NCBI RefSeq assembly: GCF_014203395.1
Contig: NZ_JACHIW010000001.1
Location: 3,951,501-4,015,500, forward strand
Origin: Saccharopolyspora phatthalungensis
Lineage (GTDB): Bacteria > Actinomycetota > Actinomycetes > Mycobacteriales > Pseudonocardiaceae
DNA: 64,000 bases
Direction: 5' to 3'
Shown: positions 51,640 to 60,798 of the stretch, in pieces
How positions within the stretch are numbered: the stretch's first letter is position 1
Layout of the letters: each line of letters begins with the position of its first letter
Translations under genes and position numbers: made by a program
Notes under the pieces: generated by a model
The model's input: only the letters and a program-made list of their open reading frames with translations
What the model was told of the DNA's origin: nothing
Databases searched by the model: none

Positions 51640-52551
51640 GTGCCACGGCTGATCAAGGTCGCTGGTCTGATCGGCCTGGTTGGTGTCGCGGCCACGGGCT
51701 GCACGACCGACGAGGTCCTGCGGTTCGGCTGGCCAGAGGGCGTCACCCCGCAGGCCGAGGCGATGCGGAACCTGTGGACCTGGTCGGTCATCGCGGCACT
51801 CGCGGTGGGTGTGATCGTGTGGGGGCTGATCTTCTGGTCGGTCGCTTTCCACCGCAAGAAGACCGAGGAGTTGCCGCGGCAGTTCCAGTACAACTTGCCG
51901 CTGGAGCTGATCTACACGGCGATCCCGTTCGTGCTGGTGGTCGTGCTGTTCTACTTCACGGCGGTCACCCAGAACACCGTGCTGGCCACGCCGGCCAACC
52001 CGGACAAGACCGTGAACGTGGTCTCGTTCCAGTGGAACTGGGAGTTCAACTACCCCGAATACAAGACCCCGGACGGGCAGGTTGTCCGCACCGTCGGCAG
52101 CAGCAGCGAGATCCCGCTGCTGGTTATCCCGGTCGGCGAGCGCGTCGAGTACCACGTTGCCTCGACCGACGTGATCCACTCGTTCTTCGTGCCGGAGTGG
52201 CACTTCAAGCGGGACACCTTCCCGGACCCGGAGAAGAACAACCAGAACAGCGTCTTCCAGAACACTGTCGAGCGCGAAGGTTCCTTCGTCGGCCGGTGCG
52301 CCGAACTGTGCGGCACCTACCACTCGATGATGAACTTCGAGGTCCGGGCGTTGTCGCCGGACAAGTTCGACCGGTACATGCAGCTGCGGACGCAGGTCAA
52401 CCCGCAGACCGGTCAGCCGTACACCGCCGCCGAGGCGCTGAGCGCCATGAACTGCGGCGAGCTCTGCACGCCGCACGCGGTGACCGGCGTTCCGTTCAAC
52501 ACCCAACGCACCGGCGGGGTCCCCTCCGGTGCGACCGGGACGACCAGCTAG
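51640..52551 (+). CDS. ctaC: cytochrome c oxidase subunit II
   Basis: 303 residues. Lipoprotein signal with AATGC, two membrane segments (about 40-105) and a C-terminal cupredoxin domain with the dinuclear copper site CAELCGTYHSMM plus His in DVIHSFFVPEWH. It takes electrons from the bc1 complex for the aa3 oxidase. GGAGG lies 8 bases before GTG at 51640 and selects it over an in-frame GTG at 51616. ctaF follows 42 bases on. Divergent from asnB with a 288-base gap. Confidence 0.96.
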   Translation: MPRLIKVAGLIGLVGVAATGCTTDEVLRFGWPEGVTPQAEAMRNLWTWSVIAALAVGVIVWGLIFWSVAFHRKKTEELPRQFQYNLPLELIYTAIPFVLVVVLFYFTAVTQNTVLATPANPDKTVNVVSFQWNWEFNYPEYKTPDGQVVRTVGSSSEIPLLVIPVGERVEYHVASTDVIHSFFVPEWHFKRDTFPDPEKNNQNSVFQNTVEREGSFVGRCAELCGTYHSMMNFEVRALSPDKFDRYMQLRTQVNPQTGQPYTAAEALSAMNCGELCTPHAVTGVPFNTQRTGGVPSGATGTTS

Positions 52552-52593
52552 GGGTGCCCTCGGCAGGGCGTACGGCGTGAGAGCGAGGACTCC

Positions 52594-52992
52594 ATGAAGG
52601 TCGAATCCAGGATCTTCAACATCATCACCATTTTCTTCTTCCTGTCCGCGGTCGTGTACGGGGTCTGGTCCCGGGAGCCGGTCGGCACCGTGGGGCTGAT
52701 CCTGGTCGGCGGGCTGTCGCTGATCATCGGGAGCTACTTCTCGTTCGTGGCGCGTCGTATCGAGGACCGCCCCGAGGACAACCCGGACGCCGAGATCAGC
52801 GACGGCGCGGGCGAGATGGGCTTCTTCAGCCCGGGCAGCTACTGGCCGGTGGGCCTGGCGGCCTCCGCCGCTTTCGCCGGCATCGCGCTGGCGTTCTTCC
52901 ACGTGTGGATGATCGTCATCGCCGTCGGCTTCGTGCTGATCATGGTCGCCGGGCTGGTGTTCGAGTACCACACCGGTCAGGGCCACCACTGA
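52594..52992 (+). CDS. ctaF: cytochrome c oxidase subunit IV (actinobacterial CtaF)
   Basis: 132 residues with four membrane segments in two pairs, separated by a charged loop (RRIEDRPEDNPDAEISDGAGEMGFF). The family is specific to actinobacteria and stabilises the bc1-aa3 supercomplex. It follows ctaC and ends in a strong hairpin. Identity to Rv2199c is by order and topology as recalled. Confidence 0.93.
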   Translation: MKVESRIFNIITIFFFLSAVVYGVWSREPVGTVGLILVGGLSLIIGSYFSFVARRIEDRPEDNPDAEISDGAGEMGFFSPGSYWPVGLAASAAFAGIALAFFHVWMIVIAVGFVLIMVAGLVFEYHTGQGHH

Positions 52993-53003
52993 CGACGGAA
53001 CAC

Positions 53004-53041
53004 GAACGGCCCCGGAATCCGGCTGGATTCCGGGGCCGTTC
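53004..53041 (+). terminator. terminator of the ctaC-ctaF operon
   Basis: A perfect 17-bp stem (53004-53020 with 53025-53041) with a GGCT loop, 11 bases past the ctaF stop. Confidence 0.85.
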
Positions 53042-53193
53042 ACGTTCCAGCGCGACCAGTTAGACCGCCGATGAGTGCGCAGCTGCTCGACGGGCGTCTC
53101 TCGTACCGCCGGACGTTCACCGGCCGGGCCGCCGGCCGCGCCCGCCACGTCTAGGATCTTGATAGCCGCAATGCCTTAGCAGGAGGTTCACCC

Positions 53194-53478
53194 GTGATCA
53201 CCGCGATTGTGCTGATCCAGACCGCCGCCGACCGCCTCGCCGAGGCGGCCCAGGAGATCGCCGACCTGGACGGCGTCGACGAGGTCTACTCCTGCGCCGG
53301 CGACGTCGACCTCATCGCGCTGCTGCGGGTAGCCCGCCACGAGGACCTGGCCGACATCGTGCCGGGCCGGATCAACAAGGTCGAGGGCGTCCTCGGCACG
53401 GACACCCACATCGCATTCCGCTCTTACTCCCGCAAGGACACCGAGGCCACCTTCTCGATCGGCCTCGACGAGGAGTAG
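53194..53478 (+). CDS. stand-alone Lrp/AsnC ligand-binding (RAM) domain
   Basis: 94 residues, only the effector domain of Lrp/AsnC regulators: AIVLIQTAADRLAEAAQEIADLDGVDEVYSCAGDVDLIALL and a C-terminal GVLGTDTHIAFRSYS. There is no helix-turn-helix, so it cannot bind DNA by itself; such proteins form rings with amino acids bound at the interfaces. AGGAGG lies before the GTG. It is convergent with trpD, so a role in amino acid sensing for that gene is conceivable but unproven. Confidence 0.9.
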   Translation: MITAIVLIQTAADRLAEAAQEIADLDGVDEVYSCAGDVDLIALLRVARHEDLADIVPGRINKVEGVLGTDTHIAFRSYSRKDTEATFSIGLDEE

Positions 53479-53564
53479 CCGGTCGACTCCTCGAGCGCCA
53501 CCCGGCCACGGCCGCTGACCGGCGCTGGCGCATGGCTCAGCGCGCTCGGAAGGCCAAGACGACG

Positions 53565-54662
53565 TCACGCCCCGAGGCGGGCGCGCAGCTCCGTTGAGCG
53601 GGTCGCCCACCGTTCCAGGAGGTCGGCCGCGGCACCGGAGTCAATCGCCGTCGCCGCCCGCTCCAGTCCGGCGCTGAGCTGGCCACTCAGGTCGGTTCCG
53701 GGCCCGTCATAGGCCGCCGTCGCACCGGCCGCGTTGATCAGCACGGCATCCCGCACCGGCCCCTTCGTGCCCGCCAGGAGATCGCGGACCGCCTTCGCGT
53801 TGACCGTCGCGTCGCCGCCCTGCAGGTCTTCGGCGCTGCTGTAGGCGATGCCGAACTCCCGGGGGTCGATCCGGTCTTCGCGGACGGTTCCGTCGTGCAC
53901 CACCCACGCCGTGCTGCCCGCGGTGGTGGTGATCTCGTCCATGCCGTCGTCGCCGCGCACCAGCAGCGCGGAATTGCCCCGGGCGGCGAACACCTCGGCC
54001 ATCACCGGTGCCATCCGTTGGTCGGCGCAGCCGATCAGCCCGGCCGCCGGGCGCGCCGGGTTGGTCAGCGGGCCGAGCACGTTGAACGCCGTCGGAATGC
54101 CGATCTCGCGCCGCGGCCCCGCCGCGTACTTCATCGCGGGGTGGAACACCGGCGCGAAGCAGAACCCGATGCCGACTTCCTCGACGCAGCGCCGCACACC
54201 CTCGGGCGGGAGGTCGATGGCGACGCCGAGCTCCTCCAGCACGTCCGCGGTGCCGCACTTCGACGACGCCGCACGGTTGCCGTGCTTGACCACCGTGACG
54301 CCGGAGGCGGCGAGCACGATCGAGGCCATCGTGGAGATGTTCACGCTGCCGGAGCGGTCGCCGCCGGTGCCGACGACGTCCACCGCGCGCTGGGTGATCT
54401 CCAGCGGTCGCGCGTGCGCAAGCATCGCGTCGGCCATGCCGCGGACCTCGGCGGGGGTCTCGCCCTTGGCGCGCAGGGCGACCACGAACGCGGCGACCCG
54501 CGTCGGCGTGGCCTCGCCGGACATGATCAGATCCATCGCCCAGGCGGTTTCCTCCGCGGCGAGGTCCTCACCCGCGACCAGGCTGCCCAGTAGTCCCGCC
54601 CAGTTTCCCGCCATGGTTCCCACGTTCTTCACTCCGGTCGTCAAGGAAGCGGCGTCCGCCAC
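53565..54662 (-). CDS. trpD: anthranilate phosphoribosyltransferase
   Basis: 365 residues. Second step of tryptophan synthesis: joins anthranilate and PRPP. The PRPP site is [17 protein letters not shown], with [21 protein letters not shown] and GLTNPARP-type motif [10 protein letters not shown]. The GTG at 54662 gives an N-terminus like the mycobacterial protein; the ATG at 54614 (MAGNWAG) is the alternative. A TATAGC about 20 bases upstream could be the -10. No other trp gene is in the window. Confidence 0.95.
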   Translation of the reverse strand: MADAASLTTGVKNVGTMAGNWAGLLGSLVAGEDLAAEETAWAMDLIMSGEATPTRVAAFVVALRAKGETPAEVRGMADAMLAHARPLEITQRAVDVVGTGGDRSGSVNISTMASIVLAASGVTVVKHGNRAASSKCGTADVLEELGVAIDLPPEGVRRCVEEVGIGFCFAPVFHPAMKYAAGPRREIGIPTAFNVLGPLTNPARPAAGLIGCADQRMAPVMAEVFAARGNSALLVRGDDGMDEITTTAGSTAWVVHDGTVREDRIDPREFGIAYSSAEDLQGGDATVNAKAVRDLLAGTKGPVRDAVLINAAGATAAYDGPGTDLSGQLSAGLERAATAIDSGAAADLLERWATRSTELRARLGA

Positions 54663-54822
54663 CCGCAGTGCGGCGCTATACAGGGTTTTCTACCCAGCCC
54701 GCCAGGCGCGCTGCGAGGGGCACCCCGACCTGGTGCAGCGTCATCCGCGAGGCTGCTGCCTACGGCGGGCCGGCCGCCGACATCAGCCCGCACCGCTGTG
54801 CAAAGTATCCCGCAATATTCGT

Positions 54823-55230
54823 TCAGGCAGGTACTGGCTTGCCCGCGGAACGCAGGACCTCGGCCACGGTCTCGGCCGCGGCGAGCGGGTCGAGCGGGTG
54901 CACCAGGACCGCGTCGGCTTGGGACCAGGTCGCCAACCATCGATCGTCCTTGCGGCGCACCGCGACCACCACCGGCGGGCACTGCGCGATCTCGTTCTTC
55001 AACTGGCGGGACACGCCCATGCCGCCGGTGGGCTGGGCTTCGCCGTCCAGGATCACCAGGTCCGCATGGCCGGCGTCGACCTCGCCGAGCACGTCCGCGA
55101 CGGTTCCCGCCTCGATGTAGTGCAGCCGACCCAGGTCCGGAGCCGGGCGTCGCCCGATCGCCGTGATGATCGCCTCTCGGACCTCGGGGCGATGGCTGAA
55201 CACGAGAACGTTCGTGGTCGGTGTGCTCAT
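54823..55230 (-). CDS. pseudo-receiver (response regulator-like) protein
   Basis: 135 residues with a receiver-like fold: NVLVFSHRPEVREAIITAI, DLVILDGEAQPTGGMGVSRQLKNE, VVVAVRRKDDRWLA and VHPLDPLAAAETV. The aspartate at the phosphorylation position is kept in LVILDGE, but the acidic pair after strand 1 is Ser-His, the Thr/Ser after strand 4 is missing and the Lys before the last proline is His. It has no output domain. GAGGAG precedes the ATG. It lies between trpD and ctaE on the same strand as trpD. Phosphorylation by a kinase is therefore doubtful. Confidence 0.8.
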   Translation of the reverse strand: MSTPTTNVLVFSHRPEVREAIITAIGRRPAPDLGRLHYIEAGTVADVLGEVDAGHADLVILDGEAQPTGGMGVSRQLKNEIAQCPPVVVAVRRKDDRWLATWSQADAVLVHPLDPLAAAETVAEVLRSAGKPVPA

Positions 55231-55351
55231 CACTAGCTCCTCGCGGGTCGGCGCAGGATGGGGCGGTGGGACCGCCGAACAACTCCGGATGCTAGCGGCC
55301 CGACCGGGACGAACAGTAGCGGCCCGGGCAAATCGATCAACGCGATGTCGA

Positions 55352-55798
55352 TCAACCGGATCGGTCCGGGGCGGGCTGTAGCGCGTCCCAGCCGAACGCC
55401 TTGCCGCCGTGCCGTTGCGCGAGCCCGGCCATCCGGGAACTCTCCTGTGAGCAATGCAACGCGTCGAGTTGCTGGACACGCAGCGCAACCAATGGCGTCA
55501 GGCCGGGCGCGGCGAGCTCGCTACCCCGCCCACCCGGGCGCAGGTCCCAGCCGTCGGCGGCCAGGATGCCCCGAGCAGGCTCGATCGAGTGATCCGGCAG
55601 GGCCAGGTGGTGGCGCAAGACCGCAGGTCTTCCGGGCTGCCAGCGCCTCGCCCGCGCCAGCGCCGCCGAGGCCGCCTCGACCTCGTCGAACGCCGTCACA
55701 ACGATCTCCAGATCGGGGTCCTCGACGCCGAGCGCGGGCCTGTCGCGGGTCCGGCGGGCGGACCGGAGGGCCGACCACCACGCGCGGATGCCTTTCAC
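55352..55798 (-). CDS. conserved actinobacterial protein of unknown function
   Basis: 148 residues. I recall relatives beside ctaE in other actinobacteria: short basic start ([14 protein letters not shown]), [43 protein letters not shown], then DGWDLRPGG and a C-terminal [21 protein letters not shown]. No catalytic motif is recognised. GGAGGTAACACACT lies before the GTG at 55798. Both this gene and ctaE start within about 95 bases of each other in opposite directions. Confidence 0.75.
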   Translation of the reverse strand: MKGIRAWWSALRSARRTRDRPALGVEDPDLEIVVTAFDEVEAASAALARARRWQPGRPAVLRHHLALPDHSIEPARGILAADGWDLRPGGRGSELAAPGLTPLVALRVQQLDALHCSQESSRMAGLAQRHGGKAFGWDALQPAPDRSG

Positions 55799-55879
55799 AG
55801 TGTGTTACCTCCAGGTCGCAATCCGATCACCCTGCGGCCGAGGTCCGGACCCGAAGGCGCGAGCGGAAAACGTGCAAGA

Positions 55880-55885
55880 CATAAT
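55880..55885 (+). promoter_or_regulatory. -10 element (CATAAT) of ctaE
   Basis: CATAAT ends 7 bases before the GTG at 55893 and selects that start over the ATG at 55884. Confidence 0.55.
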
Positions 55886-55892
55886 GCGTCGC

Positions 55893-56495
55893 GTGACAAC
55901 GGCAGCGCCCTCAATCAGTCAACGCGTGCATTCGCTGAACCGGCCGAACATGGTCAGCGTAGGCACCATCGTTTGGTTGGCCAGCGAGCTGATGTTCTTC
56001 GCTGGGCTCTTCGCCATGTTCTTCACGGTGAAGGCGCAGAACGAGGGCGAGTGGCCACCACCGCCCACGCACCTGAACCTCCCGTACGCCCTCCCGTTCA
56101 CGATCGTCCTCGTGGCGTCGTCGTTCACCTGTCAGTGGGGCGTGTTCGCGGCGGAGCGGGGTGACGTCTTCGGCCTCCGCCGGTGGTACGTGATCACGCT
56201 GATCATGGGCGCGATCTTCGTGGGCGGGCAGGCCGGTGAGTACTACCAGTTGATCACCGAGCACGCGACCACGATCGCGTCGTCGGCCTACGGGACGGTC
56301 TTCTACATGACCACCGGCTTCCACGGGATGCACGTCATCGGCGGGCTGATCGCCTTCATCTTCCTGATCATCCGGACGAAGCTCAGCAAGTTCACGCCCG
56401 CCCAGGCCATCGCTGCCATCGTGGTGTCGTACTACTGGCACTTCGTGGACATCGTGTGGATCGGCTTGTTCGCCGTGATCTACCTCGTCCCATGA
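55893..56495 (+). CDS. ctaE: cytochrome c oxidase subunit III
   Basis: 200 residues with five membrane segments, starting [20 protein letters not shown] as in M. tuberculosis CtaE. Conserved [18 protein letters not shown] segment, [36 protein letters not shown] and [15 protein letters not shown]. It is the first gene of the ctaE-qcrC-qcrA-qcrB operon. Subunit I (ctaD) is not in the window. Confidence 0.96.
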   Translation: MTTAAPSISQRVHSLNRPNMVSVGTIVWLASELMFFAGLFAMFFTVKAQNEGEWPPPPTHLNLPYALPFTIVLVASSFTCQWGVFAAERGDVFGLRRWYVITLIMGAIFVGGQAGEYYQLITEHATTIASSAYGTVFYMTTGFHGMHVIGGLIAFIFLIIRTKLSKFTPAQAIAAIVVSYYWHFVDIVWIGLFAVIYLVP

Positions 56496-56580
56496 CGGCT
56501 GAAACAGTCCCATTGATCGGCTACCTCCAACGAGGCAGAAACCGAACACCCCGAACCGGACAGCAAGGGTTGCCGCTCTC

Positions 56581-57387
56581 ATGACCACCAACAAGAAACG
56601 GAACCGCGCGGGCTCGAAGCTTAAGCGGCGGATCTCCGGTGTACTGGCGTTGGGCATCGCGCTGGTGGGTGCCGGTGGGCTGTACACCGTCGTGACTCCC
56701 GAGCCGCAGACCGCGCAAGCCGCTGCGGACCCGGCTCTGGTGAGGCAGGGCGAGCAGCTCTACAACAACGCCTGCATCTCCTGCCACGGCGCGAACCTGC
56801 AGGGCGTCCAGGACCGCGGCCCGAGCCTGGTCGGAGTCGGCGAGGCGGCCGTGCACTTCCAGGTCTCCACCGGCCGGATGCCGATGGTCCGCCAGGAAGC
56901 GCAGGCGACGCGCAAGCCGCCGAAGTTCAACCCCGAAGAGATCGACGCGCTGGCCGCCTACGTGCAGACCTACGGCGGCGGCCCGGAGGCACCGCAAAAG
57001 ACCGGCGCGGCGCTGCAGGGCAGCAACACCGCCCGCGGTGGCGAGCTCTTCCGGCTCAACTGCGCCTCCTGCCACAACTTCACCGGGCGCGGCATCGCGA
57101 TGTCCTCCGGCAAGTTCGCGCCGAACCTGCACGAGGCCACCGAGCAGGAGATCTACGAGGCGATGCTCACCGGCCCGCAGAATATGCCGAAATTCTCGGA
57201 CCGGCAGCTGACGCCAGCGGAAAAAGAGGACATCATCGGCTACATCAAGTCGGTTTCCAATGGCAACAACAACCCGGGTGGTAACGACCTGGGCGGCTAC
57301 GGGCCCGGGCCTGAGGGCGTCATCGCCTGGGTGGTCGGGATCGGCGCACTGATCGGCCTCACCCTGTGGATCGGAGCCAGGGCATGA
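56581..57387 (+). CDS. qcrC: diheme cytochrome c of the bc1 complex
   Basis: 268 residues. An N-terminal membrane/signal segment, two heme c motifs (CISCH near 63 and CASCH near 161) and a C-terminal membrane anchor ([18 protein letters not shown]). Axial Met residues are likely MPMVR and MPKFS. The two-heme form is typical of actinobacteria and replaces a separate soluble cytochrome c between bc1 and aa3. Its stop overlaps the qcrA start (ATGA). Confidence 0.97.
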   Translation: MTTNKKRNRAGSKLKRRISGVLALGIALVGAGGLYTVVTPEPQTAQAAADPALVRQGEQLYNNACISCHGANLQGVQDRGPSLVGVGEAAVHFQVSTGRMPMVRQEAQATRKPPKFNPEEIDALAAYVQTYGGGPEAPQKTGAALQGSNTARGGELFRLNCASCHNFTGRGIAMSSGKFAPNLHEATEQEIYEAMLTGPQNMPKFSDRQLTPAEKEDIIGYIKSVSNGNNNPGGNDLGGYGPGPEGVIAWVVGIGALIGLTLWIGARA

Positions 57388-58508
57388 GTGAGCAGAAGAA
57401 GGAATACACCGAGGCCGAGCTGGCCGAGATGAGCCGGGACGAGAAGGTCCGGCTGGGCCTAGCGCTCGATGATGTCGAACTCGTCGAGTACCGGGACCAC
57501 TGGCCCGTCAAGGGAACCCGGGCGGAGCGCCGGGCGGAACGGGCGGTCGCGGTCTGGTTCACCCTCGCCGGGCTCTCGGCGCTGGCTTTCATCGCGGTCT
57601 TCGTGTTCTGGCCGTGGCGCTACGAGCCGCCGTCGGACGAACGCGCGCACTTCATTTATTCGCTGTACAACCCGCTGATCGGCTTCTTCTTCGGCCTGGC
57701 GATCCTGGCCGTGGGCATCGGGGTGGTGCAGTACCAGAAGAAGTTCATCCCGCACGAGGTCGCGATCCAGCAGCGGCACGACGGTCACGGTTCCGACGAG
57801 GTGGACCGGCAGACCACCGCCGCGCTGCTCGCCGACGCGGGCAACCGCAGCGGCATCACCCGCCGGTCGATGATCCGGCGCACCGCCGGTTTCGGTGCCG
57901 GTGCGTTCGGCATCGGCGCGGGCGTGTTCGCGATCGGCGGCCTGGTCCGCAACCCGTGGGCCACCAACGGGCCGGAGTCCCTGGCCCACACCGAGTGGAT
58001 GTCGGAGAACGGCGAGAAGACGTACCTGCGCCGCAACACCGGCAACCCGCACGAGATCTCGCTGCTGCGGCCGGAGGACATCGACGCGGGCGGCTTCGAG
58101 ACCGTCTTCCCGTTCCGGGAGTCGATGCGGGCCAACGAGGAAGAGCTCGGGGCCTCGATGCGCAAGGGCGACGCGCCGGTCATGCTGATCCGGCTGCGCC
58201 CCGGCAGCAAGCCGGTCAAGCGCAAGGGGCAGGAGGACTTCAACTACGGCGACTACTACGCCTACTCGAAGATCTGCACCCACGTCGGCTGCCCGACCTC
58301 GCTGTTCGAGCAGCAGACCGGGCGCCTGCTCTGCCCCTGCCACCAGTCGCAGTTCGACGTGGTCCACACCTACGCCAAACCGGTGTTCGGTCCGGCCACC
58401 CGGGCGTTGCCCCAGCTTCCGATCGCGGTGGACGAGGACGGCTATTTCGTGGCCAGGGGCGACTTCATCGAACCGGTCGGCCCGGCGTACTGGGAGCGTA
58501 ATTCATGA
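57384..58508 (+). CDS. qcrA: Rieske iron-sulfur subunit of the bc1 complex
   Basis: 374 residues, the long actinobacterial Rieske protein with three membrane segments (about 60-80, 100-120, 170-195) before the soluble domain. The 2Fe-2S ligands are in CTHVGCP and CPCHQSQFD. Basic RRSMIRRT before the third segment suggests Tat insertion, as in other actinobacteria. It overlaps qcrC and qcrB by 4 bases each (ATGA), so translation is coupled. Confidence 0.97.
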   Translation: MSEQKKEYTEAELAEMSRDEKVRLGLALDDVELVEYRDHWPVKGTRAERRAERAVAVWFTLAGLSALAFIAVFVFWPWRYEPPSDERAHFIYSLYNPLIGFFFGLAILAVGIGVVQYQKKFIPHEVAIQQRHDGHGSDEVDRQTTAALLADAGNRSGITRRSMIRRTAGFGAGAFGIGAGVFAIGGLVRNPWATNGPESLAHTEWMSENGEKTYLRRNTGNPHEISLLRPEDIDAGGFETVFPFRESMRANEEELGASMRKGDAPVMLIRLRPGSKPVKRKGQEDFNYGDYYAYSKICTHVGCPTSLFEQQTGRLLCPCHQSQFDVVHTYAKPVFGPATRALPQLPIAVDEDGYFVARGDFIEPVGPAYWERNS

Positions 58509-60157
58509 GTTCGATCACTCGACCGACCAAATCGGAGAGCGCTGCCTACCGCAAGGTGGCCACCGCCGCCGATGAGCTCGACACGCGGTTCCAGCTCGCC
58601 AAGGGCATGCGGCGCCAGCTGAACAAGGTCTTCCCCACGCACTGGTCGTTCCTGCTCGGGGAGATCGCGCTCTACACGTTCGTCATCCTGATCGTGACGG
58701 GCGTCTACCTGACCCTGTTCTTCGACCCCTCGATGGAGGAGGTCGTCTACAACGGCGTCTTCCAGAACCTGCAGGGCGTCCCGATGTCCCGGGCGTTCGA
58801 GTCGACGCTGGACATCTCCTTCGAGGTGCGCGGCGGCCTGTTCATCCGGCAGATCCACCACTGGGCGGCGCTGCTGTTCGTCGCCGCGATGGCGGCGCAC
58901 ATGTTCCGGGTGTTCTTCACCGGCGCGTTCCGCCGGCCGCGCGAGAGCAACTGGACCATCGGCGCCCTGCTGTTCATGCTGGGCATGTTCGAGGGCTTCT
59001 TCGGCTACTCGCTGCCGGACGACCTGCTCTCCGGAACCGGTATCCGGGCCACCCTGTCCGGCATCGTGCTCTCGATCCCGGTGCTCGGCACCTGGCTGCA
59101 CTGGGCGCTGTTCGGCGGTGAGTTCCCGGGCACGGAGATCATCCCCCGCCTGTACGTGCTGCACGTGCTGGTGATCCCGGGCATCATGCTCGGCCTGGTC
59201 GCGGTGCACCTGGCGCTGGTCTGGTACCAGAAGCACACCCAGTTCCCGGGCGTGCGGCGCAAGGAGAACAACGTCGTCGGCGTCCGGATCATGCCGACCT
59301 TCGCGCTCAAGGGCGGTGCGTTCTTCGCGCTGGTCACCGGCGTCTGCGCGATCATGGCCGGGGTATTCCAGATCAACCCGGTCTGGAGCATCGGCCCGTA
59401 CAACGCCTCCCAGGTGTCGGCCGCTTCGCAGCCCGACTGGTACCTGATCTGGGCGGACGGCATCCTGCGCATCTGGCCCGCGTGGGAGGTCTACCTCGGG
59501 CCGTACACGGTTCCGCCGGTGTTTTTCGCGGGCGTCATCGGGATGGGCATCCTGTTCACCCTGCTGCTGAGCTACCCCGCGTTGGAACGCAAGCTCAGCA
59601 AGGACACCGCGCACCACAATCTGCTGCAACGGCCGCGCGACGCTCCGGTCCGGACCGGCCTCGGCATGATGGCGCTGTCGCTGTTCGCCGTGCTGATGAT
59701 CTCGGGTGCGAACGACCTCATCGCGTTCCAGTTCAACATCTCGCTGAACGCGATGACCTGGGCCGGCCGCATCGGCCTGCTGGTGCTGCCCCCGATCGCC
59801 TACTACATCACCTACCGGGTCTGCCTGGGTCTCCAGCGCGGCGACCGGGAGGTGCTGGAGCACGGCGTCGAGACCGGCATCATCAAGCGGCTGCCGCACG
59901 GTGAGTTCATCGAGGTTCACCAGCCGCTCGGCGCGGTGGACGATCACGGCCACCCGGAGCCGCTGCCCTACCAGGGTGCTCCGGTGCCGAAGAAGATGAA
60001 CAAGCTCGGCGCGGCCGGTAGCCCGGTGGCGGGCAGCCTGCTCACCCCGGACCCGGTCGAGGAGACTACGGCGCTGGAACGGGCGCGGCACGAGGACGAG
60101 GTCCGCGAAGCGGAGCGCGAGCTGACGGCGGGCAAGCCGCAGCAGCCCACCGAGTAA
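58505..60157 (+). CDS. qcrB: cytochrome b subunit of the bc1 complex
   Basis: 550 residues. N-terminal cytochrome b core with membrane helices carrying the heme His pairs ([20 protein letters not shown] and [32 protein letters not shown]), the quinol-site PEWY variant PDWYLIW, and a long C-terminal tail (about 130 residues) typical of actinobacteria. It is the target of the drug Q203 in M. tuberculosis. Last gene of the operon; a terminator follows. Confidence 0.97.
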   Translation: MSSITRPTKSESAAYRKVATAADELDTRFQLAKGMRRQLNKVFPTHWSFLLGEIALYTFVILIVTGVYLTLFFDPSMEEVVYNGVFQNLQGVPMSRAFESTLDISFEVRGGLFIRQIHHWAALLFVAAMAAHMFRVFFTGAFRRPRESNWTIGALLFMLGMFEGFFGYSLPDDLLSGTGIRATLSGIVLSIPVLGTWLHWALFGGEFPGTEIIPRLYVLHVLVIPGIMLGLVAVHLALVWYQKHTQFPGVRRKENNVVGVRIMPTFALKGGAFFALVTGVCAIMAGVFQINPVWSIGPYNASQVSAASQPDWYLIWADGILRIWPAWEVYLGPYTVPPVFFAGVIGMGILFTLLLSYPALERKLSKDTAHHNLLQRPRDAPVRTGLGMMALSLFAVLMISGANDLIAFQFNISLNAMTWAGRIGLLVLPPIAYYITYRVCLGLQRGDREVLEHGVETGIIKRLPHGEFIEVHQPLGAVDDHGHPEPLPYQGAPVPKKMNKLGAAGSPVAGSLLTPDPVEETTALERARHEDEVREAERELTAGKPQQPTE

Positions 60158-60172
60158 GCAGCGCAGTCCGAC

Positions 60173-60205
60173 CGAGGCCCGGCACCCTTAGGGTGTCGGG
60201 CCTCG
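60173..60205 (+). terminator. terminator of the ctaE-qcrCAB operon
   Basis: A 15-bp stem (60173-60187 with 60191-60205, one G-T pair) with a 3-base loop, 16 bases past the qcrB stop. Confidence 0.8.
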
Positions 60206-60237
60206 TCGCTGCGATCGCGCGGTGGGGGAGGGGCGAT

Positions 60238-60243
60238 TACCTT
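60238..60243 (+). promoter_or_regulatory. -10 element (TACCTT) of the PPOX gene
   Basis: TACCTT ends 7 bases before the GTG at 60251; leaderless start. Confidence 0.55.
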
Positions 60244-60250
60244 TGCCGAC

Positions 60251-60676
60251 GTGACATCGATCGACGATTCTGAGGTCCGTGCCTTCCTCGAAGAGGGCAC
60301 CCGCCCCGGCGTCCTCGGCTTCACCGCGCGGGACGGGCGACCGCTGGTCGCGCCGGTGTGGTTCGTGCTGGAGGGCGACGAGATCGTGTTCAACACCGGC
60401 AAGAACACCGCGAAGGGCCGCGCGATCGCCCGAGATCCGCGGGTCGCGCTCTGCGTGGATCTACCGGAACCGCCGTTCGCCTTCGTCCAGGTCCAGGGCA
60501 TCGCGGAGACCTCCGAGGACCCCGACGAGCTGCTGCGGACCGCGACCGAGATCGGCGGCCGGTACATGGGCCGGGACCGGGCGGAGGAGTTCGGCCGCCG
60601 CAACGGTGTGCCCGGTGAGCTGGTGGTCCGCATCCGGCCGACCAAGGTGATCGCCGGTCTCGACATAGCCTCCTGA
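60251..60676 (+). CDS. PPOX-class flavin/F420-dependent split-barrel protein
   Basis: 141 residues with the split beta-barrel of the pyridoxamine 5'-phosphate oxidase superfamily: LGFTARDGRPLVAPVWFVLEGDEIVFNTGKNTAKGRAIARDPRVALCVD and a C-terminal VVRIRPTKVIAGLDI. The pattern NTGKxTAKGRAIxRDPRV fits actinobacterial F420- or FMN-binding reductases (TIGR03618 group). Substrate unknown. Single gene downstream of the qcr operon. Confidence 0.85.
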   Translation: MTSIDDSEVRAFLEEGTRPGVLGFTARDGRPLVAPVWFVLEGDEIVFNTGKNTAKGRAIARDPRVALCVDLPEPPFAFVQVQGIAETSEDPDELLRTATEIGGRYMGRDRAEEFGRRNGVPGELVVRIRPTKVIAGLDIAS

Positions 60677-60798
60677 ACCAACTCGGTCCGGATGTGTTCG
60701 ACCAGGTAACCGGCCGGGAGTGTTGGCACAGGGCTCCGCGCTCCTCGGCGCTGGCCAGGCGAAACCCGTGCCTCGCCGAGTCTCGCGGGTAAACCTGG

